A DNA stretch of 64,000 bases. Source: PALSA-1003 sp963791945. GTDB lineage: Bacteria; Pseudomonadota; Gammaproteobacteria; Burkholderiales; Casimicrobiaceae. The notes below the pieces were generated by a model that ran no database searches, had not been told where the DNA came from, and saw nothing but the letters and a program-made list of their open reading frames with translations. Of this stretch, positions 43,829 to 52,520 are shown piece after piece. Location of the stretch: NCBI GenBank assembly GCA_963791945.1, contig CAWBUD010000002.1:558001-622000 (forward strand). The letters are read 5' to 3'. Position numbers and translations under genes: made by a program. The number at the start of each line of letters is the position of its first letter. Within the stretch, counting starts at the first letter, position 1.

Positions 43829-43834
43829 TATAAT
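43829..43834 (+). promoter_or_regulatory. Putative -10 element (TATAAT) for coxDEG
   Basis: A perfect TATAAT lies 33 bases before the start of the MoxR/CoxD gene. No strong -35 hexamer is visible at the right distance. It indicates that the maturation genes have their own promoter, separate from coxSLM. Confidence 0.4.
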
Positions 43835-43867
43835 CGAACTTCCTCGGCATCGCAAACCGCCCTCGCC

Positions 43868-44791
43868 ATGTCCCCGCAGCTTCTTCCTGCCACCGTCGAC
43901 GCCGTCGTAGGCTTGCTCGAGCAGCACGACTACTTCGCGGATCGCCGGCTCGCCACCAGCGTGTTCCTCGCGCTGAAGATGGGACGGCCGCTGTTCCTCG
44001 AAGGCGAGGCAGGCGTCGGCAAGACGGAGATCGCCAAGGTGCTGGGCCGCGCCCTCGGGCGGGAGCTCGTGCGCCTGCAGTGCTACGAAGGTCTGGACAC
44101 GGCCTCCGCGGTGTACGAATGGAACTATCCGCGGCAGATGATCGAGATACGGCTGGCGGAAGCGCGCGGCGAGGTCGACCGCGACGCGCTTGCGACCGAC
44201 ATCTTCAGCGAGCGCTTCCTCATACGCCGCCCGATCCTGCAGGCGCTCTCGACGAACGCGGCGGCCGCACCCGTACTGCTCATCGACGAGCTCGATCGCA
44301 CCGACGAGCCGTTCGAGGCGTACCTGCTCGAGGTGCTCGCGGAATACCAGGTCACGATCCCGGAGCTCGGTGCGGTCAGGGCCGCCTCGCCGCCGATCGT
44401 TGTCATCACTTCGAATCGCACGCGCGAAATCCACGACGCGATCAAGCGCCGCTGCCTGTACCATTGGGTGGACTATCCGACCGCGCAGCGCGAGCTCGCG
44501 ATCGTCCGGCGCAAGGTCCCGGGCGCCGCGCCGGCGCTTTCGCGCGAGGTCGTCGCCTTCACGCAGCGCCTGCGGGCGATGGACCTGTTCAAAGCTCCGG
44601 GCATCGCGGAAACGCTCGACTGGGCCGAGGCACTGGTCGCGCTGGATCGGATCGCGCTCGATCCGGAGACCGTTTCCAGCACGCTGGGCGCGCTCCTCAA
44701 GTACCAGGACGACATCGGGGCGGTGACGCCCGAGGTCGCCACTCAGCTGATCGCCGAGGCGCAACTCGAGGCCGCCGAGCTGCGATCGTGA
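43868..44791 (+). CDS. coxD: MoxR-family AAA+ ATPase (CoxD-like)
   Basis: 307 residues. Walker A GEAGVGKTE (about residue 46), Walker B VLLIDELDRTDE, sensor 1 VVITSNRTREIHDA, and the family segment RLQCYEGLDTASAVYEWNYP, all as in CoxD. In Oligotropha, CoxD helps mature the CoxL active site together with CoxE. Here it is followed with a four-base overlap by a VWA protein, the invariant MoxR-VWA pairing. Likely works on the coxSLM product encoded 10 kb upstream. Confidence 0.88.
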   Translation: MSPQLLPATVDAVVGLLEQHDYFADRRLATSVFLALKMGRPLFLEGEAGVGKTEIAKVLGRALGRELVRLQCYEGLDTASAVYEWNYPRQMIEIRLAEARGEVDRDALATDIFSERFLIRRPILQALSTNAAAAPVLLIDELDRTDEPFEAYLLEVLAEYQVTIPELGAVRAASPPIVVITSNRTREIHDAIKRRCLYHWVDYPTAQRELAIVRRKVPGAAPALSREVVAFTQRLRAMDLFKAPGIAETLDWAEALVALDRIALDPETVSSTLGALLKYQDDIGAVTPEVATQLIAEAQLEAAELRS

Positions 44792-46029
44792 CGATCACGG
44801 CACGCGCCCCGGATGGGCGGCTCGCGGAGAACATCCTGCATTTCGCTCGCGTGCTTCGCGCTGCGGGACTTCCGGTCGGCCCCGCCAAGGTGATCGCCGC
44901 GCTCGAAGCGGTGCGGGCTGTCGGCGTGGAGGTGCGCGAGGACTTCCGCACCGCGCTCGAATCCGTGTTCATCGAGCGTCACGAGCAGCAGGCGCTGTTC
45001 GACCAGGCGTTCGAGTTGTACTGGCGCAATCCGCGGCTGCTCGAGCGCATGATGCAACTGCTGCTGCCGAAGGTCTACGCGCGCGCGCCGCGGCCGGAAG
45101 CCGAAGCGCCTCTGCCTTCGCGCCTTGCGGAGGCGCTCGCGCCGCCGCAGAGCGAGGAGCGAGAGTCGCAGGCGCAAGAACTCGCCGTCGACGCAGTGTT
45201 CACGTTCTCCCCGCGCGAGGTGCTGCAGACGCGGGACTTCGAGACGATGACGGCGGCCGAGCTCTCCGAGGTGAAGGCGATGATTGCCCGCCTGCGGCTG
45301 CCGCTGCCCGAGCGTCCGGTGCGCCGGACGGTCGCGGCGCGGCACGGGTCGGCGATCGATCTCAGGGCATCGTTGCGGGCGATGGCGTCCGCGGGCGGGG
45401 CGGTGGCTCCGCTTGCCTGGCGTCAGCGCCGTCGGCGGCGTCCGCCGCTCGTGGTGCTGTGCGATATCTCGGGGTCAATGGACCGCTACTCGCGCATGCT
45501 GCTCTTCTTCCTGCATGCGATCACCAACGATCGCGATCGCGTGCACACGCTCCTCTTTGGAACGCGCCTCACCAACATCACGCGCCACCTGCGCCGGCGC
45601 GACGTCGACGTCGCCATCGCCCGCGTTGCCGCCGCTGTCTCCGACTGGGCGGGAGGCACGCGCATCGGCGCCTGCCTCGCCGAATTCAACCGGCGCTGGT
45701 CGCGTCGGCTCCTGGGACAGGGCGCGGTGGTGCTGCTCATCAGCGATGGCCTCGATAGCGACGTCGGCGAAGGACTTTCCCGCGAGATGGAGCGCCTCGC
45801 CAAATCGTGCCGGCGGCTCATCTGGCTCAATCCGCTCCTGCGTTACGACAAGTTCGAGGCGCGGCCGGCAGGTATCCGGGCGATGCTGCCCTACGTCGAC
45901 GATTTCCTGCCGGTGCACAATCTCGAAAGCCTGAAGCAGCTCGCGTCCACCTTCGCGGAGCGCCACGCGCTGCGCGGGGTCGCGCGACGCGCCGCATGGC
46001 GCGGCAACGCCGCCGCACTTGCGGTCTAG
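44788..46029 (+). CDS. coxE: VWA-domain protein CoxE-like
   Basis: 413 residues from a GTG within the coxD stop (GTGA). N-terminal helical part (ENILHFARVLRAAGLPVGPA), an Arg-rich linker (WRQRRRRRPP), then a von Willebrand A domain with the MIDAS motif CDISGSMDRYSR (Asp about residue 226), a Thr-containing GGTRIGACLAEF and the late Asp in LLISDGLDSD. Such proteins partner a MoxR ATPase in metal-centre insertion; in cox clusters CoxE acts with CoxD. coxG follows after 18 bases with a GGAGGAG ribosome site. Confidence 0.87.
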   Translation: MTITARAPDGRLAENILHFARVLRAAGLPVGPAKVIAALEAVRAVGVEVREDFRTALESVFIERHEQQALFDQAFELYWRNPRLLERMMQLLLPKVYARAPRPEAEAPLPSRLAEALAPPQSEERESQAQELAVDAVFTFSPREVLQTRDFETMTAAELSEVKAMIARLRLPLPERPVRRTVAARHGSAIDLRASLRAMASAGGAVAPLAWRQRRRRRPPLVVLCDISGSMDRYSRMLLFFLHAITNDRDRVHTLLFGTRLTNITRHLRRRDVDVAIARVAAAVSDWAGGTRIGACLAEFNRRWSRRLLGQGAVVLLISDGLDSDVGEGLSREMERLAKSCRRLIWLNPLLRYDKFEARPAGIRAMLPYVDDFLPVHNLESLKQLASTFAERHALRGVARRAAWRGNAAALAV

Positions 46030-46047
46030 AGACCGGAGGAGCGCTCG

Positions 46048-46608
46048 ATGCAGCTCATCAGCCACCGCACGGTTCCGGCGTCGATCGAAGCGACGTGGGC
46101 CGCGCTGAACGATCCCGACACGCTCAAGGCGTGCATTCCCGGCTGCGAGTCGGTCGAGCGCACGTCCGACCACGAGTTCAAGGTCGCGATGACGGCGCGC
46201 GTCGGCCCGGTGTCGGCAAAGTTCGCCGGCAAGATAGCGCTGTCCGATGTGGTACCGCCTTCGTCGTATCGCATGAGCTTCGAAGGCCAGGGCGGGGCGG
46301 CAGGATTCGCGCGCGGTGAAGCCAGGGTCGCGCTGGTCGCCGAGGACGGCGGGACGCGCATCGACTACAGCGCGACGGCGCAGGTCGGCGGCAAGCTCGC
46401 GCAAATCGGCTCGCGGCTGGTCGATGCGGCCGCGGCGAAGGTGGCGGACGATTTTTTCGGCTGCTTCGTCGAGCGACTCGGCGGCGAGGCCCGCGCGGCG
46501 AAGCCGCCGGCGACGGCCGGCGCGCCGCGGGCTCTCGCGTGGCGGTTGGGGCTGGCGATCGCCATCATTGTCGCCATGGCGATCTACTGGCTGATGCGGC
46601 GGGGGTAG
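46048..46608 (+). CDS. coxG: CoxG-like SRPBCC-domain protein with C-terminal membrane anchor
   Basis: 186 residues. SRPBCC/polyketide-cyclase-type fold of the CoxG group: LKACIPGCESVERTSDHEFK near the N terminus, ARVGPVSAKFAGKI, and GGKLAQIGSRLVDAAA at the end of the domain. A linker rich in Ala/Pro leads to one hydrophobic helix (LGLAIAIIVAMAIYWLM), so the domain is held on the cytoplasmic membrane. CoxG is reported to help anchor CO dehydrogenase to the membrane. The stop overlaps a TAGAAT that might serve as a -10 for the next gene. Confidence 0.85.
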   Translation: MQLISHRTVPASIEATWAALNDPDTLKACIPGCESVERTSDHEFKVAMTARVGPVSAKFAGKIALSDVVPPSSYRMSFEGQGGAAGFARGEARVALVAEDGGTRIDYSATAQVGGKLAQIGSRLVDAAAAKVADDFFGCFVERLGGEARAAKPPATAGAPRALAWRLGLAIAIIVAMAIYWLMRRG

Positions 46609-46678
46609 AATAGTCTTCCGCGAGCCCAAGCAGGATCGCGCTGGTCAGCGACTTCCTGCACGCGTAGCCGGAATTTTC

Positions 46679-47698
46679 ATGGATAGCGTCGATCTCGAAG
46701 TTCTGCGCAAGAGTGCCGAATGGCTCGACGCCGGTCGGCGTGTGCTGCTTGTCACCGTGGTGAAGACCTGGGGTAGCTCGCCGCGGCCGCCCGGGGCGCT
46801 CCTCGCGGTGCGCGACGACGGCCACGTCGTCGGCTCGGTCTCCGGCGGCTGCATCGAGGACGACATCGTTGAGCGCTCTCGGCGGGAGGGCGCGTACGTT
46901 ACCGAGCCGCGGACCGTGACCTACGGCGTTTCCGCCGATGACGCGCGCAAGTTCGGGCTGCCCTGCGGTGGCACCATCCAGCTCGTGCTGGAGCCGCTCA
47001 CCGCGCGAAGCCGCGTTGGGGAATTGCTGGAGGAGGTGCAAGCCGGTCGACTGGTCGCCCGAACGCTCGATCTCGAGACGGCCGCGGTTCGCCTGGCGGC
47101 GGCGCGCGCCGCCGATGGTCTCGCTTTCGACGGTCAGTCATTGACCACCGTGCACGGCCCGCGCTATCGGATGCTGGTGATCGGGGCGGGCCAGCTGTCC
47201 AAATATCTCGCGCAGATCGCGGTCGGGCTCGATTATCAGGTCACCGTGTGCGATCCCCGCGAGGAGTACACCGAGACCTGGGACATTCCAGGCGTGACGC
47301 TTGTCCGGACGATGCCCGACGACACCGTGATCGAGATGCGACTCGACGAGCGCTGCGCGGTGGTCGCGCTGACCCACGATCCCAAGCTCGACGATCTCGC
47401 CCTGATGGAGGCGCTCAAGTCCCCGGCGTTCTATGTCGGCGCGTTGGGGTCTCGGGCCAACAACGCCAAGCGCCGCAAGCGTCTCGAAGAGTTCGAGCTG
47501 ACCTCCGAGCAGATCGAGCGCCTGCACGGCCCTATCGGTCTATACATCGGCAGCCGCACGCCGCCCGAGATCGCCATCTCGATCCTCGCCGAGATCACCG
47601 CGGCCAAGAACGGCGTGGCCCTGCCGGAGATCGCCAGGGTGGCGATCGCAAAGGAGCAGCTCGGGCCGTCGGTGGCCTGCGCCACCAGCGACGTCTAG
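46679..47698 (+). CDS. coxF: XdhC/CoxF-family molybdenum-cofactor maturation protein
   Basis: 339 residues. XdhC/CoxI domain at the N terminus (VVKTWGSSPRPPGALLAV, GSVSGGCIEDDIVE, GLPCGGTIQLVLEPL) and an XdhC Rossmann domain at the C terminus (MLVIGAGQLSKYLAQIA, TRTPPEIAISILAEI-like block near residue 300). These proteins bind the molybdenum cofactor, aid its sulfuration and deliver it to the hydroxylase. Located 70 bases after coxG; completes the D-E-G-F set serving the form II enzyme. Confidence 0.87.
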   Translation: MDSVDLEVLRKSAEWLDAGRRVLLVTVVKTWGSSPRPPGALLAVRDDGHVVGSVSGGCIEDDIVERSRREGAYVTEPRTVTYGVSADDARKFGLPCGGTIQLVLEPLTARSRVGELLEEVQAGRLVARTLDLETAAVRLAAARAADGLAFDGQSLTTVHGPRYRMLVIGAGQLSKYLAQIAVGLDYQVTVCDPREEYTETWDIPGVTLVRTMPDDTVIEMRLDERCAVVALTHDPKLDDLALMEALKSPAFYVGALGSRANNAKRRKRLEEFELTSEQIERLHGPIGLYIGSRTPPEIAISILAEITAAKNGVALPEIARVAIAKEQLGPSVACATSDV

Positions 47699-47701
47699 GG
47701 G

Positions 47702-48290
47702 CTATCTTCCCGGGCGCGGTGCATCGAGCGCCGGCCACTCGAATCGCGCAGTCCTCTCGAACGACAGGCTCGCGCGGACCGTTTCAAAGCGCCGGAGCAG
47801 ATCCTCGCGGCCGCGTCCGCCCAGATTGATGGTGGCGTACCGGTCGCTGCCAAGCCACTTCATTTCCCGGCGGCGGTTGGCGCCCGCTTGATGAAGGTCT
47901 GCAGGACCGCATCGGGATGCTTTCTGCGCAGCCATGCGATTTCCGTCCGTAGCGGCGCAAACTTGAGCGCGCCATCGAACTCGCGCAGAACGAAGCTCGC
48001 CGCGGCGCCGCAAGCTCCGGCGCGAGGGACCCAGCGCGGCGTCCGGCCGATCGCGCTCCGTACTGCTCGTGGGTGCTCGCCACGCCGACAATGCCCGCGC
48101 GCCAGTACTTCTTCGCCAGTCGATCGATGTAACGACGGGCGTGGAGCCAGAGGATGCGCGCGTTCTCGGGGAACCTGAAGAGATCGAAGCCCTCGTAGAG
48201 GATCTCGAATTCCTTCGGGAGCCCTGCGCCGGAGCGCAGGCCGTTGCGATCCCAACATTCGGGGAACAGCAAAAGAAGCTTCGGCTTCAT
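47702..48290 (-). pseudogene. Decayed gene, probably an ATP-grasp-type protein remnant
   Basis: On the minus strand an ATG at 48290 opens KPKLLLLFPECWDRNG, then GFDLFRFPENARILWLHARR and GIVGVASTHEQYGA, coherent protein resembling the N terminus of an ATP-grasp family. The frame then turns into low-quality sequence. A second frame carries SFVLREFDGALKFAPLRTEI and RKHPDAVLQTFIKRAP to a stop at 47860. A third begins at an ATG overlapping that stop (47863) and gives 53 residues, MKWLGSDRYATINLGGRG onward, to 47702. Two frame changes and a much reduced length indicate decay; the last 53-codon piece could be a small gene of its own. Family assignment is tentative. Confidence 0.5.
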
Positions 48291-48344
48291 CCGACGGCCC
48301 GGCGGCAGCGCGAAGCATAGCAAATCGCGCGCCGCGGCTGGCGG

Positions 48345-48833
48345 TCAGGCGAGCGCGGCGCCGAAAAGGACGACCACGGTAAGGCCGATGGCGGCGCCCA
48401 CCAGGAAGCGGCGCAAGGCGCGCCGGGACGTTTCGGATCGAGACATAGTGTCACCGCGGGAGCGTCGTTCACGCTCCCATATACGCAGCTTGAGACCGGT
48501 CTGGACGAGCGGGAGTTCAAAACGTTTGCGCGGACTGTTCCGCTGCAGGTCGCTCGCAATCCAGCGGCCGAACAGGAAACCGAAGGTGAGCGACAGCAGC
48601 GTTCCGCTCGGCAGGCTCAGGGTCGTCGCGGTCAGGTAAACGGCAAATGCGAGGAAGAGCGCCTCGACGTAATGGGCTTCGGTGAACGTCCGCAAAGTTG
48701 CCGCATTCTGCTTGACCGCGTCGAGCGTCAGATAGCGCGCGCCGCCCGAGAGGAGGAACGCGAGCAGCAGGGCCACGAAGACGCCGAGCAGGACCAGCCT
48801 GGGCCACGGCTGCCGGCTCGTCGCCGGCGTCAT
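48345..48833 (-). pseudogene. Truncated TVP38/TMEM64 (VTT-domain) membrane protein
   Basis: 162 codons open. The first 90 match the N-terminal half of TVP38/TMEM64 proteins: a membrane helix (LVLLGVFVALLLAFLL), AHYVEALFLAFAVYLTATTL and the family core SLPSGTLLSLTFGFLFGRWI. After GRWIASD the sequence becomes unrelated (NSPRKRFELPLVQTGLKLR), and the remaining half of the VTT domain is absent; family members are about 220-240 residues. A hairpin GGGAGCGT-N5-ACGCTCCC lies at about 48,453-48,475. The final 33 codons from an internal ATG (MSRSETSRRALRRFLVGAAI and onward) look like a small single-span protein. Non-functional or a recent fusion; stop overlaps nothing upstream but the start overlaps the gsiD stop by four bases. 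Confidence 0.55.
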
Positions 48834-49717
48834 TGCTGCTCGAGCTTCGGGTCGAGGGCGTCACGCAGCCCGTCGCCCAGGAGATTGAACGCGAGCACGG
48901 TCAGGAAGATCGCCAGGCTGGGGAAGAGCGCGACATGCGGCGAAGTCATCATGTCGGCACGGGCTTCGTTGAGCATCGCTCCCCATTCTGGGGTCGGCGG
49001 CTGGGCGCCCATGCCGATGAAGGACAGGCTCGCCGCGGTGATGATCGAAGTGCCAATCCGCAAAGAGAAGTACACGACTACCGCGGGGATCGTTCCCGGG
49101 AAGACGTGCCGCGTGACGATGGTCCAGTCCGAGGCGCCGATGCTTCGCGCGGCCTCGACGAACGTGAGGTGCTTGAGCGCGAGCGTGTTGCCGCGCACGA
49201 GCCGGGCGAACGTCGGGATGCTGAAGATCGCCACCGCGATGATCACGTTCACCATGCCGCCGCCCAGAATGGCGACGATGCCGATCGCCAGCAGGATTCC
49301 CGGGAACGCGAACAGCACGTCGCAGATGCGCATGATGATCCGGTCCCAGAGGCCCTCATAGTAACCCGCGACGAGCCCGAGCGCGGTGCCGACAACGGCG
49401 CCGAAGGCCACCGAGACGAAGCCTGCGGTCAGCGAGATGCGCGAGCCGACGACGATGCGGCTGAAGATGTCGCGCCCGAGGGGATCGACGCCGAACCAGT
49501 GCTTGAGCGAGGGCGCTGCGTTGAGGGTGTCGTAATCGAAGAAATTCTCGGCATCGTAAGGGACGATCCACGGCGCGAGGATGGCGACGACCACGAGCAG
49601 TGCCACGAATGCCCCGGCAACGACCGCCACACGCTGCTTCTTGAATTTGCGCCAGAACTCGGTCCAGGGCGTGCGGACCTCGGCCGGCAATGCGGCGGTC
49701 GCCGTCGCGGTCGTCAT
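48830..49717 (-). CDS. gsiD: ABC transporter permease, GsiD/DppC type
   Basis: 295 residues; first membrane helix VVAGAFVALLVVVAILAPWI, the DppC signature HWFGVDPLGRDIFSRIVVGS, and the permease loop EAARSIGASDWTIVTRHVFP. Forms the transmembrane pore with GsiC. The start ATG overlaps the gsiC stop (ATGA), so the pair are cotranslated. The set of binding protein, two permeases and a fused two-domain ATPase in the order A-B-C-D is that of the glutathione importer gsiABCD of E. coli. Confidence 0.8.
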   Translation of the reverse strand: MTTATATAALPAEVRTPWTEFWRKFKKQRVAVVAGAFVALLVVVAILAPWIVPYDAENFFDYDTLNAAPSLKHWFGVDPLGRDIFSRIVVGSRISLTAGFVSVAFGAVVGTALGLVAGYYEGLWDRIIMRICDVLFAFPGILLAIGIVAILGGGMVNVIIAVAIFSIPTFARLVRGNTLALKHLTFVEAARSIGASDWTIVTRHVFPGTIPAVVVYFSLRIGTSIITAASLSFIGMGAQPPTPEWGAMLNEARADMMTSPHVALFPSLAIFLTVLAFNLLGDGLRDALDPKLEQQ

Positions 49718-50634
49718 CGATAACGGATCGCAGGGTTGATCACCGCGTAGAGCACGTCGACGATCAGGTTGATCAGAACGAACTCGAGCGAGAAGAGCAG
49801 GACCAGCCCCTGGATCACGGGGTAATCGCGCATATCGACCGCGTCGACCAGGAGCCGACCCATGCCCGGCCAGTTGAACACGACCTCCACGACGATCGAG
49901 CCGCCGAGCAGGAAACCGAACTGCAGTCCCATCATCGTCACGACGGGAATCAGCGCGTTGCGCAGCCCGTGCTTGACCACGACGGTCGACTCGTCGAGGC
50001 CCTTGGCCCGCGCGGTGCGTATGTAGTCCTCCTTGAGGATGTCGACGAAGGAAGAGCGTGTGAAGCGAGCCATGATCGCCGCGACCGCCGCGCCCAGCGT
50101 AAGCGAGGGCAGGATGTAATGCCGCCAGGTGTCGGCGCCGACCGTTGGCAGCCACCCAAGCTGCACCGAAAAGACCTGCATCAGGACCATCCCCAGTGCG
50201 AACGCGGGAAACGAGATGCCGGACACGGCGAACGTCATCCCGACGCGGTCAGGCCAGCGGTTGCGCCAGACCGCGGAGGCGACGCCGATCGCCATTCCGA
50301 TCGTCACGGACCAGAGCATCGCCGCGACGGTGAGCCAGAACGTCGGCCAGAATCGCTCGGCGATCTCGGTTGCCACCGGGCGCTTGGTTCGAATCGAGCG
50401 GCCGAGATCTCCTCGGAGCGCGCCCAGGCTGAAGCGAACGAACTGCTCAGGCAGCGATTTGTCGAGGCCGAGGTCCTGCCGCACGAGAGCGACCGTCTCG
50501 GCGGTGGCGTCGGGGCCCGCCGCCAGCCGTGCCGGATCGCCCGGCAGCAGATGTACGAACAGAAACACGAGCACGCCGACGAGAAGCAGCGTGGGAATCA
50601 GGCCGAGCAGGCGTTTGAGGAGGTACTGCAGCAT
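49714..50634 (-). CDS. gsiC: ABC transporter permease, GsiC/DppB type
   Basis: 306 residues, the same length as E. coli GsiC. Begins MLQYLLKRLLGLIPTLLLVG, the usual first helix, with the conserved FVHLLPGDPARL block, and the loop EDYIRTARAKGLDESTVVVK. The reading frame is open 59 codons upstream, but these come from REP tandem repeats (GPRGSGDPAAFGP twice) and are not part of the protein. Partner of GsiD. Confidence 0.82.
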   Translation of the reverse strand: MLQYLLKRLLGLIPTLLLVGVLVFLFVHLLPGDPARLAAGPDATAETVALVRQDLGLDKSLPEQFVRFSLGALRGDLGRSIRTKRPVATEIAERFWPTFWLTVAAMLWSVTIGMAIGVASAVWRNRWPDRVGMTFAVSGISFPAFALGMVLMQVFSVQLGWLPTVGADTWRHYILPSLTLGAAVAAIMARFTRSSFVDILKEDYIRTARAKGLDESTVVVKHGLRNALIPVVTMMGLQFGFLLGGSIVVEVVFNWPGMGRLLVDAVDMRDYPVIQGLVLLFSLEFVLINLIVDVLYAVINPAIRYR

Positions 50635-50663
50635 CAGTGAAGGGCGCGATTGCCCCGATTGCA

Positions 50664-50870
50664 CGTCGTCCCCGCGGAAGCGGGGACCCAGTGTCGTTCG
50701 CCTCGACGCAGGGCCAAACGCCGCTGGATCCCCGCTTCCGCGGGGACCCACTGTCGTTCGCGTGAACGCAGGGCCAAACGCCGCTGGATCCCCGCTTCCG
50801 CGGGGACCCACTGTCGTTCGCGTGAACGCAGGGCCAAACGCCGCTGGATCCCCGCTTCCGCGGGGATGAC
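50664..50870. repeat. Tandem REP-like array (three 60-bp units) between gsiB and gsiC
   Basis: An inverted unit GTCGTCCCCGCGGAAGCGGG at 50667 is followed by three direct copies of a 60-base unit. Each holds GGGCCAAACGCCGCTGGATC, then CCCGCTTCCGCGGGGA; they begin at 50711, 50771 and 50831, and copies 2 and 3 are identical over their shared length. The last ends GGGGATGAC at about 50870. Each unit forms a strong CCCCGC-N-GCGGGG hairpin. It sits between the binding-protein gene and the first permease gene of one operon, where REP arrays are known to stabilise the upstream message. Confidence 0.85.
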
Positions 50871-50923
50871 ACGGCTGTTTCCAATCGCTGCGAGGCTTCG
50901 CCTCTTGCTCTCGGACAGCCGTG

Positions 50924-52465
50924 TCACTTCAAATCGATCTCGGTGAAATTGAACGATGCGTCGGGAATCACATACACCCCAGTGAGCTTCTTGTTGTGCG
51001 CCGAGAGAAGCTTCTCGACCACCAGGGGCGCCCACGGCGCGTCCTTCCAGATCGTTTCCTGGGCATCCTTGTAGAGCTTCGCCTTCTCGGATCCCTCGGT
51101 CGTGAGCTGCGCATTCTTGATGTCGGCGTCGACCTTCGGATTCTTGTAGTAGGCCGTGTTGAACAGCTTCGGAGGCCACGATTCCCCGTCGAGCAGGGGG
51201 CGCAACGCCCAGTCCGCTTCGCCAGTCGACGTCGACCAGCCGACGTAGTAGAGGCGCACGGGGGCGGTCGCCGGATCCTGCCAGCTCTCGACCTTCTCCA
51301 CCCGCTGTCCGGCCTCGAGCAGCGTGATGCGTGTCTTGATCCCGATCTGCTGCAGCTGCTGCTGGATGAATTGCGTGACCTTCTGCGCGGTCGTATGGTT
51401 GTACGCCGACCACAGCTCGGTCTCGAATCCGTTCGGGTAACCCGCCTCCTTCATCAGCTGCTTCGCTTTCGCGAGGTCGTAAGGCCATTCTCCGATCTTC
51501 ACCGCGTATTCCACGCCCTGCGGTGCAACACCGACGGCGGGCGTGGCATAACCGTTGAACGCCACCTTGACCAGCGCCTCCTTGTTGATTGCATAGGCGA
51601 TCGCCTGCCGCACCTTCGGATTGTCGAACGGCTTCTGTTGCGTATTCATCGACAGATAGCGCAGTACGATCGAGGGTGCGGCCACGACCTCCAGATCCGG
51701 CTTGGCCTTGAGGATCTCCGCCTGCTCGTAGGGGACGGGAAAGGTGAAGTGGGCCTCGCCCGTCTGCATCAGCGCGGCGCGCGAATTGTTGTCGACGACC
51801 GGCTTCCAGGTGATCGTGTCGACCTTCGGGTGCCCTTTTCTCCAATAGCCGTCGAACTTGGCGACCTTGAGATACTCGTTCCGCTTCCATTCGACGAACT
51901 TGAACGGTCCCGTGCCGACGGGATTGGAGGCGATGTCCTTGCCGTACTTGGCCAGCGCTGTCGGACTGATCATCACGGTCGACGGATGCGCGAGCTGGGC
52001 GATGAATGGCGAGAACGGCGTCTTCAGCGTGATCCGTGCCGTGTAATCGTCGACGACTTCCACCTTCGCGATGTTGTTGTTGTAGAGCCCGTAGCGCTTG
52101 AGATGGTTGTCGGGATTGGTCACGCGGTCGAGGTTCACCTTCACCGCATCCGCCTTGAAGTCCGTCCCGTCGTGGAACTTGATCCCTTTCCTGAGCTTGA
52201 TGGTGTAGACGAGCCCGTCCTTGCTCACTTTATAGCTCTCGGCCAGCACCGGAATCATCTTCATGTCCTTGTCGAAGCCGTACAGGCCTTCGTAGAAGGA
52301 CTTGGCCATCGCCTGCGACAGCGTGTCGTTGGCATCGTAGGGGTCGGTGGTCGTGAAGGTCGACGCCACCGCGAAGACAACGTCCTTGCTGGCGAAGGCA
52401 GGCGCGGCGGCGAGGATGGCGAGCGCGATCGCGGAAGCGAAGAGCGAACGGAAAGGCGAGTTCAT
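50924..52465 (-). CDS. gsiB: ABC transporter substrate-binding protein, GsiB-like
   Basis: 513 residues, nearly the length of E. coli GsiB. Signal peptide (MNSPFRSLFASAIALAILAA, cleavage after AFA) and an SBP_bac_5 (DppA/OppA-type) fold: STFTTTDPYDANDTLSQAMA, GIKFHDGTDFKADAVKVNLD, VGTGPFKFVEWKRNEYLKVA, and the C-terminal YVGWSTSTGEADWALRPLLD. Binds glutathione or short peptides in the periplasm. The ATG at 52465 begins the signal peptide with a GGAG site upstream; the frame is open for 45 codons before it. Glutathione specificity is inferred from gene order and GsiA similarity. Confidence 0.8.
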   Translation of the reverse strand: MNSPFRSLFASAIALAILAAAPAFASKDVVFAVASTFTTTDPYDANDTLSQAMAKSFYEGLYGFDKDMKMIPVLAESYKVSKDGLVYTIKLRKGIKFHDGTDFKADAVKVNLDRVTNPDNHLKRYGLYNNNIAKVEVVDDYTARITLKTPFSPFIAQLAHPSTVMISPTALAKYGKDIASNPVGTGPFKFVEWKRNEYLKVAKFDGYWRKGHPKVDTITWKPVVDNNSRAALMQTGEAHFTFPVPYEQAEILKAKPDLEVVAAPSIVLRYLSMNTQQKPFDNPKVRQAIAYAINKEALVKVAFNGYATPAVGVAPQGVEYAVKIGEWPYDLAKAKQLMKEAGYPNGFETELWSAYNHTTAQKVTQFIQQQLQQIGIKTRITLLEAGQRVEKVESWQDPATAPVRLYYVGWSTSTGEADWALRPLLDGESWPPKLFNTAYYKNPKVDADIKNAQLTTEGSEKAKLYKDAQETIWKDAPWAPLVVEKLLSAHNKKLTGVYVIPDASFNFTEIDLK

Positions 52466-52520
52466 GCGGTTGTCTCCACGGGTGAGCGATTCATATACAG
52501 GCGAGGCCCTGCCGACGCGG

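Noticed and set aside
50635..50811. 59-codon N-terminal extension of gsiC
   Set aside because: Encoded by tandem REP repeats; the family start MLQYLLKRLLG is at 50634.
50664..50870. CRISPR-like spacing of repeats
   Set aside because: The 60-bp units are contiguous identical copies without unique spacers, and no cas genes are present.
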